Below are positions 33,604 through 41,919 of a stretch of 43,599 nt of DNA, piece by piece. Under the pieces are notes generated by a model that was not told where the DNA came from, made no database searches, and was given only the letters and a program-made list of their open reading frames with translations. Made by a program: the position numbers and the translations under genes. Location of the stretch: the NCBI RefSeq assembly GCF_009766085.1, contig NZ_LMUF01000048.1, forward strand, positions 86,443 to 130,041, in the 5' to 3' direction. This stretch comes from Burkholderia sp. S171 (lineage in GTDB: Bacteria; Pseudomonadota; Gammaproteobacteria; Burkholderiales; Burkholderiaceae). The stretch's first letter is position 1; each line of letters opens with the position of its first letter.

Positions 33604-35076
33604 ATGACACGCCAATTCGAACTGAAGGAGTTGATCCGCTCGGACAATTTCATCGATGGCCAATGGCGCGCCGCCGCTGACGGTGCGCGCTTCGCCGTCA
33701 CCGATCCGGCCACCGGCACGATCATCACGCAAGTCGCCGACAGCAGCCCCGCCGACGCACGCGCCGCCACCGACGCAGCCGCTCGCGCGCTGCCTGCATG
33801 GCGCGACTTGCTGCCGAAAGAACGCGCGACGATCCTGCATAAATGGAACGCGCTGATCATGGCGAACCAGGACGCGCTCGGCGCGCTGATCTCGCTGGAA
33901 CAAGGCAAGCCGCTGGCCGAAGGCCGGGGCGAAGTGGCGTATGGCGCGTCGTATGTCGCCTGGTTCGCCGACGAAGCCACGCGCATCTACGGTGACATCA
34001 TTCCGCAGCAGCAACGCGGCAAGCGCATGACGGCGGTGAAGGAACCCATCGGCATTGTCGCTGCCATCACGCCGTGGAATTTCCCGCTCGCGATGATCGC
34101 GCGCAAGATCGCGCCAGCGCTCGCGGCCGGTTGTACGGTGGTGGCCAAGCCTGCGGAAGACACGCCGCTGACTGCCTCGGCATTGGTGCTGCTGGCACAC
34201 GAGGCCGGCGTACCGGCGGGCGTGCTGAACCTCATCACGGCCTCGCGGGATCACGCGGTGGCGACCGTCGCCGATTGGCTTGAAGATTCGCGCGTACGGA
34301 AAATCACGTTCACCGGATCGACGCCAGTAGGCAAGTACCTGGCGCGTGAATCGGCGGGGACGCTGAAGAAGTTATCGCTGGAACTGGGTGGCAATGCGCC
34401 GTTCATTGTCTTCGATGACGCCGATCTCGACGCCGCCGTCTCGGGCCTTCTCGCCGCCAAGTTCCGCAATGGCGGACAGACTTGCGTGTGCCCGAACCGC
34501 GTCTATGTGCAAGCGGGCGTGTACGATAAATTCGCCGACATGCTGAGCCGCCGCGTTGCCGAACTGAAGGTGGCACCGGCCACCGACCCCGACGCGCAAA
34601 TCGGTCCGATGATCAACAGCCGCGCAATCGACAAGATCGCGCGCCACGTAGACGATGCCCTCGCGCATGGTGCGCGCGTGCTCGCCGGCGGCAAGCGCCT
34701 GCCCGAACTCGGCCCGCATTACTACGCGCCGACCGTGCTCGCCGATGCCACCGACGAGATGCTCCTGTGCGGCGAAGAGACCTTCGGACCGGTCGCGGCG
34801 CTATTCCGTTTCGACGATGAAGCCGAAGCCGTCGAAGCCGCCAACAACACGCCGTTTGGCCTCGCTTCGTATTTCTATAGCCAGGATGTGCGGCGTATCG
34901 ATCGGGTGTCGCGCGCGCTGCAAGCGGGCATTGTCGGGATCAACGAAGGCGCGCTGGCCAGCGAAGCGGCGCCCTTTGGCGGCGTAAAAGAATCGGGTTA
35001 TGGCCGCGAAGGATCGAAGTACGGCCTCGACGACTACCTTTCCATCAAGTACCTCTGCCAGGGGAATCTCGCATGA
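33604..35076 (+). CDS. gabD: NAD(P)-dependent succinate-semialdehyde dehydrogenase (GabD family)
   Basis: 490 residues. Catalytic Cys294 in NGGQTCVCPNR (with Cys296 two further on, as in redox-sensitive GabD proteins), Glu260 in LELGGNAPF, Asn159 in TPWNFP. The N-terminal FIDGQWRAA and C-terminal KESGYGREGSKYGLDDYLSIKY are strongly GabD-like. It oxidises succinate semialdehyde, or a related semialdehyde, to the acid that enters the TCA cycle. The ATG of the next gene overlaps its stop by 4 bases. The upstream class III aminotransferase could supply the semialdehyde. Confidence 0.9.
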   Translation: MTRQFELKELIRSDNFIDGQWRAAADGARFAVTDPATGTIITQVADSSPADARAATDAAARALPAWRDLLPKERATILHKWNALIMANQDALGALISLEQGKPLAEGRGEVAYGASYVAWFADEATRIYGDIIPQQQRGKRMTAVKEPIGIVAAITPWNFPLAMIARKIAPALAAGCTVVAKPAEDTPLTASALVLLAHEAGVPAGVLNLITASRDHAVATVADWLEDSRVRKITFTGSTPVGKYLARESAGTLKKLSLELGGNAPFIVFDDADLDAAVSGLLAAKFRNGGQTCVCPNRVYVQAGVYDKFADMLSRRVAELKVAPATDPDAQIGPMINSRAIDKIARHVDDALAHGARVLAGGKRLPELGPHYYAPTVLADATDEMLLCGEETFGPVAALFRFDDEAEAVEAANNTPFGLASYFYSQDVRRIDRVSRALQAGIVGINEGALASEAAPFGGVKESGYGREGSKYGLDDYLSIKYLCQGNLA

Positions 35077-36062
35077 GCACGCCAGCCGAACACTATCCGA
35101 TCGAGGTCACGTTCCCCGATATCTCCGTGCATGCTGAGTCCGAATCGGGCGTTGCGTACGTGCACACGTTCGACTCCGGTGTGCCGGGACCGCACGTGAT
35201 GATCAACGCGTTGACGCATGGCAATGAGGTGTGCGGCGCGATTGTGGTCGACGCGTTGCTGCGTTTGAAATTGCGGCCACGGCGCGGCCGCCTGACGCTC
35301 TCGTTCGCTAATGTCGCGGCATATGCGAGCTTTGATCCATCGAAGCCCGATGCCGCCCGTTTCGTCGATCAGGACTTCAACCGCGTGTGGACCAGCAAGG
35401 TACTCGACGACACATCGCGTACGTCCAGCGAGCTTGCACGGGCTCGCGAGATGCGGCCGGTCATCGATACCGTGGACGCTTTGCTCGACCTCCATTCAAT
35501 GCACGAACGCAGCAAGCCGCTGATTGTTGCGGGTCCGCTGGACAAGGGCATCGACTTGTCGTTGCAACTCGGCACGCCGGCCACGGTGATCTGCGATGAA
35601 GGCCATCCCGAAGGGCGCCGGATGCGCGATTACGAGGGTTTCGGCGACGCCGGCAGCCCGAAGAATGCGTTACTGATCGAATGCGGACAGCACTGGGAAC
35701 GCAGCGCCGTTACGGTCGCCCGCGATACCACCGCGCGTTTCCTGCTGCTATCCGGCGTGGTCGACAACGAAGACTTGCCCGGCGACTGGCTGAGCCCTCT
35801 GCCGCAGACCATGCACGTTGTGCGCGTGACGCAACCGGTCGTGGCGGAGAGCATGGATTTTCGCTTTGCCGCGCCTTACACGGGTCTGGAGATTTTCCCC
35901 GAAGCGGGAAGCCTGATCGGCTGGTCGAACGGCGAGCCGATCCACACGCCCTATGACAACTGCATGCTCGTGATGCCTTCATTGCGGCAGTTACGCCCCG
36001 GCGTAACCGTCGTGCGCCTGGGCAAGATCGAACGAACGGTAGAGCGGGATACCGCGGTCTGA
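35073..36062 (+). CDS. Succinylglutamate desuccinylase/aspartoacylase family deacylase
   Basis: Zinc-dependent carboxypeptidase-like deacylase, 329 residues. Zinc ligands are visible as THGNE (His and Glu, about 49-53) and the second His in LDLHSMHE (about 143-148); catalytic Glu is in LIECGQHWE near residue 205. AstE, aspartoacylase and the ectoine-pathway deacetylase DoeB are in the same superfamily, which all remove an acyl group from an acylated amino acid. The C-terminal ~100 residues form the beta-rich tail. Translational coupling to the GabD-type gene suggests that it acts on an acylated amine or amino acid in the same route. Specific substrate unknown. Confidence 0.9.
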   Translation: MSTPAEHYPIEVTFPDISVHAESESGVAYVHTFDSGVPGPHVMINALTHGNEVCGAIVVDALLRLKLRPRRGRLTLSFANVAAYASFDPSKPDAARFVDQDFNRVWTSKVLDDTSRTSSELARAREMRPVIDTVDALLDLHSMHERSKPLIVAGPLDKGIDLSLQLGTPATVICDEGHPEGRRMRDYEGFGDAGSPKNALLIECGQHWERSAVTVARDTTARFLLLSGVVDNEDLPGDWLSPLPQTMHVVRVTQPVVAESMDFRFAAPYTGLEIFPEAGSLIGWSNGEPIHTPYDNCMLVMPSLRQLRPGVTVVRLGKIERTVERDTAV

Positions 36063-36092
36063 CGTTACAAATAACGAATCAATAAGGTCCAC

Positions 36093-36437
36093 ATGAAGGT
36101 TCAGCAAATCAAGCAGAGCGTCAGCCTGCAAAATCTCGAGGATTGGGGCAGCGCCGGTTTGCCCGAGACGACGCCGATTAAAGTCTCAGGCGTGCAGCGC
36201 GTGATCAAAGGCAGCGAAGCCGTTGATACCGGTATTTTCGAATGCACAGCGGGGACGTATCGGCGCTCGGTAAAGCAGGCGGAAGTCATGCATTTCCTGA
36301 CGGGTCGCGGTCGCTTTACGGCGGACGGCGAAGACACGGTTCACTTCACCGGCGGCGACACGCTGTTTTTTGAAGCGAACACCGAAGGATTGTGGGAAGT
36401 GGAGGAAGCCATGCGCAAGGTGTATGTGATTTTTTAG
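36093..36437 (+). CDS. Small cupin domain protein
   Basis: 114 residues, a single cupin barrel of the DUF861/EutQ-like small type (MHFLTGRGRFTADGEDTVHFTGGDTLFFEANTEGLWEVEEAMRKVYVIF). It belongs to the RmlC-like group in which EVMHFLTGRG...GDTLFFEA replaces the usual HxH pattern, so metal binding is uncertain. Located 30 bases after the deacylase stop, it closes the cluster. Such proteins bind or isomerise small acids in catabolic operons, but no activity is established for this one. Confidence 0.88.
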   Translation: MKVQQIKQSVSLQNLEDWGSAGLPETTPIKVSGVQRVIKGSEAVDTGIFECTAGTYRRSVKQAEVMHFLTGRGRFTADGEDTVHFTGGDTLFFEANTEGLWEVEEAMRKVYVIF

Positions 36438-36833
36438 TGTCAGAAGTTTCCGGGTGATAAACCGCCCCGGCGTGATCAAGATGAGTAATAACGGCCGCTT
36501 GCGAACGGCGGCCGTATTGAAGCGCTTTTTATGACCTGTTTGTGCGCGGACCGGTCCGTGCCAACGCGACAAAGACTGGGCGCCCTGCCCCCAGTTCGCA
36601 AGCCTCCTATAGCAGTTCATTCCTCATACATTCTTTGCGGTTTTTACCGCCTCGTCGCTGCTCGGCAAGTGTCTCAGCTCGCCCGTCCCTGCTCTCACCC
36701 GCGCCTCAGTCCAGATATTCGGGTGTCACGAAAATTGCTGCCGATATCGATAAGCTCAGGCGAGCTTGGCGCGGTCACGCTTTGCGTTGACCGACGTTTC
36801 TCGGGTCAGATATTTACTTTTACGGGGCAGACT
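36438..36833. other. Intergenic region after the cupin gene
   Basis: No gene supported. An ACGGCCGC/GCGGCCGT stem (36491-36515) with a 9-base loop lies 54 bases after the cupin stop, with TTTTT 10 bases later, so it may be a weak terminator. The rest should carry the promoter for the DUF2934 gene. Confidence 0.5.
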
Positions 36834-37061
36834 ATGGACGTCCAAATGTCGGAAGAGCAGATTCGCACGCTCGCGTTTCATCTTTGGGAGCAAGACGGCA
36901 GTCCCGAAGGACGCGCAGAGGAGTATTGGGAGAAAGCCCGGCAACAATTAGGTCTCGACGGTGCGACGCAGGATGGGAAGCTAGCGGATGAGGGCGAGAC
37001 GGAGACAGCAGGATTTGGCGTCGAACCTGAGGCGACTTTGAACCGTCCCCTGGCAGAATAA
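36834..37061 (+). CDS. DUF2934 domain protein
   Basis: 75 residues from ATG preceded by GGGG at 6 bases; the open frame upstream is not protein-like. The conserved DUF2934 core is SEEQIRTLAFHLWEQDGSPE at about 5-24 followed by GRAEEYWEKARQQL. It is a short helical soluble domain known from many proteobacterial genomes, of unknown function and often near stress genes. A disordered acidic tail (DEGETETAGFGVEPEATL) follows. It stands alone. Confidence 0.85.
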   Translation: MDVQMSEEQIRTLAFHLWEQDGSPEGRAEEYWEKARQQLGLDGATQDGKLADEGETETAGFGVEPEATLNRPLAE

Positions 37062-37621
37062 AGGCCGCTAAGAGAGCGCGATTCGGCTTTGAGATCACGC
37101 GCAGCCATCGACGCAATCCAGGCTTTCGTTTGCCCCACGTCATACGCTTAGCGGGACCGTAGCACCTTCGGAAAAGCAGCACACCACGTATGCATCGCGC
37201 GTGACACCGCATCGCTGTTCACGTGGTCATTCTTGTAACGTGCTCACCCCGGCAACTCGACTTCGGGCGGTGACGTCGCGCAACCTTAGCCTCGGCCGGG
37301 AAAGGGAACATCCGTTTCCGGCTAAACCCTGGCATTCGCAGTGCTCCCCATCGAACGCCTCCCCGTCGCGCTAGCGCTTGCGACGCTTCAATACTGTTGC
37401 CCTAAACATACGCTTAACTCGACGCAGGCCTAGCCGGCAAGGGTCTGTGCGCCTGCATTGGTAACACTACCAATGTCCTGAACCGGGCAGTTGGCGCCTA
37501 CTGGAAGAACACGAACTGCGGCGTCCGGTGTCTAGTCTCGGGATCGCGCTATCAGGAGGCGCATACGTCTACCGGGCGACGCCGTTGTTTTTGCCGATAA
37601 CTAAACGAAGTGGTGTTCAAT
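37062..37621. other. Intergenic region
   Basis: About 560 bases without a supported gene. It holds a 20-base palindrome at 37456-37475 and a promoter-like stretch before the small frame at 37622. Short open frames on the minus strand here are shadows of the DUF2934 gene or noise. Confidence 0.4.
37456..37475. promoter_or_regulatory. Perfect palindrome, possible operator
   Basis: CATTGGTA, spacer ACAC, TACCAATG: two 8-base arms of perfect symmetry, 147 bases before a 65-codon frame. It fits a dimeric regulator site but matches no specific family that I can name with certainty. Confidence 0.5.
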
Positions 37622-37819
37622 ATGAAGACGTTCAATCATCTCAATGCCTCGGCCTCGTCGCTTGCAGGAAGCCGTAGCAAGGTATCCAAGGCAGCAGCCA
37701 AAACCGAAAAACAATGCTCCTCGTATGTATCGATGCTTCAGGCGCCCATGAGCGTGCTCGCCTGCAACGTGTCCGATCGTGCCGACATTACCGCAGTTGC
37801 AATACTTGGATATAACTAG
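37622..37819 (+). CDS. Possible 65-residue protein of unknown function
   Basis: Small frame from MKTFNHLNASASSLAGSRSK to AILGYN and TAG. It is Ser/Ala/Lys-rich in the first half, with two Cys (EKQCSSYV and LACNVSDR) and no clear membrane helix. No family recognised. The ribosome site is weak (GAAGTGG). It is followed 44 bases later by a strong hairpin and preceded by a palindrome, so it may be a real unit; it might also be chance. Its base use is less GC3-rich than that of the catabolic genes. Confidence 0.4.
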   Translation: MKTFNHLNASASSLAGSRSKVSKAAAKTEKQCSSYVSMLQAPMSVLACNVSDRADITAVAILGYN

Positions 37820-37862
37820 TCCCGCTGTTGCAACGGCGTTCCTCTCCAAGCTGCAAGGAGTA

Positions 37863-37889
37863 GGCCGCATCGACCGGATCGATGCGGCC
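37863..37889. terminator. Strong hairpin between two converging genes
   Basis: GGCCGCATCGA and TCGATGCGGCC form an 11-base perfect stem around a 5-base loop. No long T run follows on either strand, so it is a probable but atypical bidirectional terminator between the small plus-strand frame and the DUF4148 gene. Confidence 0.5.
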
Positions 37890-37917
37890 AGCGACCCTCT
37901 TGGCCGTTTGCCCGGTC

Positions 37918-38223
37918 CTAGTTCGCCGCATCAACGCGCGGTGACGCCGTAGCCGCTGCTGCCGCTGCTACTACCACGCTGCTTCCTTGTCCACCGCTCT
38001 CCGATGCATACGCATCATTGCTCGCTTGCACGCGTTGTTCGGCAGCTTGTATCTCATCGGGATAGTGAATTTGCTTGGCTCCGGGCCGATAGCCCGCATG
38101 CTCCAACTGAACAAGTTCGGCGTGTACTTCGGCTCGCGTGACGGGACCATTGCTGGTTTGCGCGAACGACACGGCCGGAATAATCAAAACGGCAGTCAGC
38201 AATGCGCAAATAAGCTTTTTCAT
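37918..38223 (-). CDS. DUF4148 domain exported protein
   Basis: 101 residues from the ATG placed 10 bases after GAGG; an ATG three codons earlier is too close to it. A Sec signal peptide (KKLICALLTAVLIIPAVSFA) is cut before QTSNG. The short mature part carries the DUF4148 core TRAEVHAELVQLEHAGYRPG and HYPDEIQAAEQRV, then an Ala/Ser-rich tail. The domain is characteristic of Burkholderiaceae, where many copies are present per genome; its role in the periplasm is not known. Divergent from the BcrC-like gene. Confidence 0.9.
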   Translation of the reverse strand: MKKLICALLTAVLIIPAVSFAQTSNGPVTRAEVHAELVQLEHAGYRPGAKQIHYPDEIQAAEQRVQASNDAYASESGGQGSSVVVAAAAAATASPRVDAAN

Positions 38224-38602
38224 GATAAGCATACCTCTATAAATATGGCTTCAGTCACCATGATTGAAGCCCGTGACTCCTCGCCGTGAAACGACGAGGA
38301 GCAGGACTCCATTCTGTGCAACGAGCGATGACCGCACCCTGACGCGACCATTACAAGCTTGTTATCTGCGTGTTCGAGTCGTGCCGCGATCGACCGCGCG
38401 AGGGAGCGGGCTGACTTGCCGCTTGCGCCGGACGTCGCGGTCCTTCCGAACGGAGGGAACCCAGGGCTCAGGGCTGGTTCCCTGTTCGTAGCCACGCATG
38501 TCCTGCGACAAAATTAAACTTTTATTACCGCTTCCATAAGCGTCAGCTAAGCCTGCGAGGATAAGCTCGCCGATCATCCTCTTATCTATCCTATCGCCGG
38601 CT
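38224..38602. other. Divergent intergenic region, DUF4148 / bcrC-like
   Basis: No gene seen. It holds the promoter of both genes and a PmrA/QseB-type site (38535-38551). An AT-rich stretch near 38512-38528 could be a core promoter for the bcrC side. Confidence 0.4.
38535..38551 (-). promoter_or_regulatory. PmrA/QseB-type box 1
   Basis: Minus strand reads CTTAGC TGACG CTTATG: two CTTA half-sites with 11-base period and 5-base spacer, the pattern bound by PmrA/QseB-class OmpR regulators. It is 51 bases upstream of the bcrC-like gene. Confidence 0.55.
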
Positions 38603-39199
38603 ATGGAAGCACTGAATCACACTCTCTTTTTGCTGATCAACGCGTCGGCTCAGCCAGGCTCTGTCGTCGTGGCATTGGCCATGCTGTTCGGCGAATACGC
38701 TATCTGGCTCGTGCCTGCCACACTGGTCGTCCGATGGCTGCGCAGCAACGACGTCGTGCGGCAGCGACTGATCGAAGCAAGCGCGTCGGCGCTGCTCGCC
38801 TTGCTGGCGGCGCAGATTATTGGCGTCATGTGGCCACATCCGCGGCCTTTCATGATCGGGCTTGGACATACGCTGATTGTGCACGGCGCGGATTCGTCGT
38901 TTCCCAGCGACCATCTGACGTTCTTGTGGGCGGTCGCCTTCAGCCTGCTGATGCACCCCGAAGCACGTCGCGCGGGATGCGTACTCGCCCTTCTTGGCCT
39001 GCCGATGGCATGGGCGCGGATCTATATCGGCGTGCATTTCCCCTTCGACATAGCGGGCGCGGCACTCGTGTCGGAAATCAGCGCGTGGCTTTGTGCTCTT
39101 ACGGGCCGCTGGTTTGCAGCCCCGGTCGTGCGGACCGCGATGCTTGCGTACCGGCCGTTGTTCGGACCGCTGATCCGGCGCGGCTGGGTGGCACGATAA
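38603..39199 (+). CDS. BcrC-like undecaprenyl-diphosphate phosphatase (PAP2 family)
   Basis: 198 residues, membrane protein. PAP2 motifs are present in order: WPHPRPF near 74-80 (the RP of the first motif), SSFPSDH near 98-104 and ARIYIGVHFPFDIAGAA near 135-151. Helices lie at about 20-40, 55-75, 108-120, 124-140 and 148-168. BcrC dephosphorylates C55-PP to recycle the lipid carrier of cell-wall and O-antigen synthesis, and affects bacitracin/polymyxin tolerance in other species. A PmrA/QseB-type site directly upstream fits envelope-stress control. A 4-base-spaced ribosome site is not evident. Confidence 0.9.
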   Translation: MEALNHTLFLLINASAQPGSVVVALAMLFGEYAIWLVPATLVVRWLRSNDVVRQRLIEASASALLALLAAQIIGVMWPHPRPFMIGLGHTLIVHGADSSFPSDHLTFLWAVAFSLLMHPEARRAGCVLALLGLPMAWARIYIGVHFPFDIAGAALVSEISAWLCALTGRWFAAPVVRTAMLAYRPLFGPLIRRGWVAR

Positions 39200-39291
39200 A
39201 ACGCGATACCCTGATAACGTTCCGATAACGTTCCGATACCTCGCTGCAACAGCGGGTCGCCAACAGGCTCGGCAGGCATAACAAACCAATG

Positions 39292-39308
39292 CTTAAGGCT
39301 TGCTTACG
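39292..39308 (+). promoter_or_regulatory. PmrA/QseB-type box 2
   Basis: CTTAAG GCTTG CTTACG, 211 bases before the Ala/Ser-rich gene. Together with box 3 it shares the 16-base string TGCTTAAGGCTTGCTT, 111 bases apart. Confidence 0.6.
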
Positions 39309-39402
39309 CCAATTATCAATCGGCTAGTTTTTTATCCGACAATCTATTCGTTATCCAAATCATTGACCCTTGGTTGCAATAACACATCAGCTCCAACATT
39401 TG

Positions 39403-39419
39403 CTTAAGGCTTGCTTAGG
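39403..39419 (+). promoter_or_regulatory. PmrA/QseB-type box 3
   Basis: CTTAAG GCTTG CTTAGG, the best match in the window to the consensus CTTAAG-N5-CTTAAG. An AT-rich -10-like AATATA starts 18 bases after it, so the box would cover the -35 position of a promoter for the downstream 93-residue gene. Confidence 0.65.
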
Positions 39420-39518
39420 CGAAGCCAATAATAAAAAAATATACCGCTCAATAAGAAGCCGAAACCGCCGATAGACCGAGTGTATTACCGGAACTTACCT
39501 ACCCAGGAGAATCGCTAA

Positions 39519-39800
39519 ATGAACGTCAACCCACTCAGCCAGCCCGCGTCGTCGCCGGCAACTGCCGCTGTTTCAACGGCATCTGCACCCTCGGGCACCT
39601 CGACGACCGAAGCCAGCAAGACCACCGCAGCGAGCGCGGCAGCTCCGCAGGCGTCGTCCACGGTCAGCATCAGCAACGCGGCGCACGCTGCACTGGCGGA
39701 AGCCACTGAATCAGCCGCGACCACAGCGAAAGAAGCCGGCGGCGGCGATCGGCAAGCGCAAAGACTGCTGGCCAAGGAAGCCGCGATGAAGATCGGCTAA
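39519..39800 (+). CDS. Ala/Ser/Thr-rich small protein of unknown function
   Basis: 93 residues: MNVNPLSQPASSPATAAVST, then a long Ala/Ser/Thr low-complexity stretch to about residue 55, then a predicted helical part VSISNAAHAALAEATESAA and GGGDRQAQRLLAKEAAMKIG. AGGAGA lies 7 bases before the ATG, a good ribosome site. There is no signal peptide or membrane helix. I do not recognise the family. It is preceded by two PmrA/QseB-type boxes and so is probably induced by the nearby two-component system. Confidence 0.75.
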   Translation: MNVNPLSQPASSPATAAVSTASAPSGTSTTEASKTTAASAAAPQASSTVSISNAAHAALAEATESAATTAKEAGGGDRQAQRLLAKEAAMKIG

Positions 39801-39860
39801 GTGGCGGGGGGCACCTTCGAGGCTGCCGGAGAGCGGCCTCGTCTTGATGATTCCGATCTC

Positions 39861-40415
39861 TCAGCGCATCTTGCGCACGCTGGGCAGCATCCTGCTCAGC
39901 GTGCCATCACGGATGACGAACTGATGGAACAACGCGGCAGCAATGTGCAGTCCAATGAGCCCCAGCAGGACCCAGGCGGTGAGCTTATGGACGTCGCCAA
40001 GCGTATGCCCGAGCGCTGAACCCGTGGCGGCAAGTGCGGGCAGCGGTACGACATGGAACAGCGACACGGCCCACCCCCTTGCCGAAGCGTTCGCCCATCC
40101 CATCAACGGCAGCGCAATAAGCAACGCATAAAGCAAGCCGTGAGTGGCCTTGGCGGCCAATCTCATCGACGGCGGCAGCACGCTCGATTCGGCGGGTGGC
40201 TTGTGACTGAAACGCCACGCGAGCCGTACGAGTACCAGTAACACGATCGTTGCGCCGAAAGAGAGATGCAGCCCGATCAAACCAATAGGCTGCGTATCGT
40301 GATGGACATCAGGCATCAACCAGCCGATCGCGTACTGCACGGCTAGCAACAGCACGGTAAGCCAGTGAAAGAGCCTGGCGGGTGCGCCGAAGGCAGGGGT
40401 TTCAATTGTTTGCAT
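39861..40415 (-). CDS. Cytochrome b561 (CybB family)
   Basis: 184 residues from MQTIETPAFGAPARLFHW; a TTG start further up is not used, and no good ribosome site is visible for either. Four membrane helices are clear (about 17-34, 52-70, 90-110, 145-165). Haem-ligand His candidates are FHW (about 16), GLHLSF (about 53), GDVHKL and LHIAA in the last helices. Family members pass electrons from ubiquinol, and some detoxify superoxide. A PmrA/QseB-type site lies 114 bases upstream, next to the sensor kinase end. Such a link between b561 and QseBC-like systems is found in other Burkholderiales to my knowledge. Confidence 0.92.
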   Translation of the reverse strand: MQTIETPAFGAPARLFHWLTVLLLAVQYAIGWLMPDVHHDTQPIGLIGLHLSFGATIVLLVLVRLAWRFSHKPPAESSVLPPSMRLAAKATHGLLYALLIALPLMGWANASARGWAVSLFHVVPLPALAATGSALGHTLGDVHKLTAWVLLGLIGLHIAAALFHQFVIRDGTLSRMLPSVRKMR

Positions 40416-40528
40416 CGAGGAGAGGATAAGAAGAATGTTTGTTGGGGGATGGCAGTTCAAGTGGTTTGCCCACGTTGCGGCCTGCAAGAGCGAACGGAAT
40501 CCGTACTGTCTATTAATAGAACGGGTGC

Positions 40529-40545
40529 CTTAGCGCAGACTTAGC
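40529..40545 (+). promoter_or_regulatory. PmrA/QseB-type box 4
   Basis: CTTAGC GCAGA CTTAGC, followed by GCAG GTTAAT as a partial third unit. It is upstream of the cytochrome b561 gene (on the opposite strand), and a TATTAA at 40513-40518 could be the -10 for that gene. Orientation is reversed relative to the gene, unlike boxes 3 and 5. Confidence 0.55.
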
Positions 40546-40593
40546 GCAGGTTAATGAAACGTCCTATCCTGGCAGCCCAGCCGTCAATGCACG

Positions 40594-41919
40594 CTAAAGC
40601 AAATGATAATAAGTCGCATGGAAACCATCACCGGCGTTCTGCAGCACCAAGCGTCCGCCGTTGCGCCGGGCGATCTCGGACACGATAGAAAGACCGAGCC
40701 CGCTGCCGCTGGACATCGTCCCCGGCACGCGATAAAACCGCTCGGTCACGCGAACGAGCTGGTCATCGGGAACGCCTCGTCCCGAGTCCTTGACGCTGCA
40801 AACGAGATAGCCCTCGCGGTTCACTACGGCAACGTCCACCTTGCCGCCTTCCGGCACATACCTCACCGCATTGTCGACCAGGTTGCGCAACGCAATAGTG
40901 ACCGCTGACGCGTCCAGGTCGACCTGGATGTCGTCCACCTGCTTGAGTCCGAGATCCACATTTTTCGCATTGGCTACGTTGACCGCGTCCTGGATCGCAT
41001 CCGTGGCAAGCCGATGAAGCGACACAAGCGAACGCACGGGGGCCACGGCATGCTGTGAACGGGCCAACGCGAGCAGTTGTTCAACAAGCCTCGCGGTGCG
41101 ATGCACGGCCGCCTGCAAGGCCATCAGCCGCCCGCGTGCGTCCTCCGGATCGGTCGCCGCCGTCAGACTCTCGGCCTGCAACGTCAGCGCCGCCAGCGGC
41201 GAGCGCAGTTCGTGCGCAGCGTCGGCGATAAACCGCCGCTGCTGAGCCATTGCGTCTTTCAGCCTGCTGATCAGGCGATTGATCGAGCGGATGAAAGGCA
41301 GCAACTCCTTTGGAATTCCCCCCTCCGACAACGCGTCGAGCGTGACCTCGTCTTGCCCGTCCACGATGGCTGCAAGGCGGCGTACCGGCGCCAGTGCGCC
41401 ACGAGCAATCAGCACGATGACAACCAGCAGCAGCGGCGTCAGCGCGAGCATGGGCAACAGGGTTCGCAGCGAGCCGTCATGGGCGATCTCGTCCCGGATA
41501 GTCGAGCGTTCCGCCACCAGGAGGCGGTCGCCGCCTTGCAGCGTCTGCACATTGACGCGCCAGCGCCTGCCTTCGAAGTCGACGTTCTGGAACCCGTCAG
41601 CAAGGGTTTCAAGTGGCGGCAGAGGCACATTGATACCGGTTTCGGGCGCACCCGGAATCACGCGTGAAATGATCATGGACATACCGTTGCCATGCGCGTC
41701 GGGCCACGTCACGGTGGGGGCCGCGAGCATGAGCTTGCCGCTGTTGATCAAGACGCCGATGTCATGCAAATGGTTGTCCTGCAGCCGGCTCGCCTCGCGG
41801 TACCCGCCCGCGAATGACAGCGCACCGCCCATCACCGCAAACACCACAATGATGCCGATGATTGACCACGTCAGTTGCCTTGTCAGCGAGCGTGGTTTTC
41901 GTCCCGGTCGACCATCCAT
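40594..41919 (-). CDS. Sensor histidine kinase (QseC/PmrB-like)
   Basis: 441 residues. Membrane helices at about 16-38 and 154-173 flank a periplasmic sensor loop of ~115 residues. HisKA: phospho-acceptor His236 in AADAAHELRSPL; HATPase: N-box LRNLVDNAVRY, G1 VKDSGRGVPD, G2 GSGLGLSIV. The periplasmic loop is the QseC N-terminal-like type rather than the Fe-binding ExxE of PmrB. It phosphorylates the response regulator, whose gene end overlaps its start by 37 bases. Located last in the two-gene unit. Confidence 0.94.
   Translation of the reverse strand: MDGRPGRKPRSLTRQLTWSIIGIIVVFAVMGGALSFAGGYREASRLQDNHLHDIGVLINSGKLMLAAPTVTWPDAHGNGMSMIISRVIPGAPETGINVPLPPLETLADGFQNVDFEGRRWRVNVQTLQGGDRLLVAERSTIRDEIAHDGSLRTLLPMLALTPLLLVVIVLIARGALAPVRRLAAIVDGQDEVTLDALSEGGIPKELLPFIRSINRLISRLKDAMAQQRRFIADAAHELRSPLAALTLQAESLTAATDPEDARGRLMALQAAVHRTARLVEQLLALARSQHAVAPVRSLVSLHRLATDAIQDAVNVANAKNVDLGLKQVDDIQVDLDASAVTIALRNLVDNAVRYVPEGGKVDVAVVNREGYLVCSVKDSGRGVPDDQLVRVTERFYRVPGTMSSGSGLGLSIVSEIARRNGGRLVLQNAGDGFHATYYHLL

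Noticed and set aside
37181..37440. Search for transposase remnants or CRISPR around the repeats and empty regions
   Set aside because: No transposase motif, no regular spacer-repeat pattern and no target-site duplication was found by eye.
38591..39289. 232-codon minus-strand frame
   Set aside because: It lies opposite the BcrC-like gene, which has all PAP2 motifs; this frame is Arg/His/Gln-rich noise.
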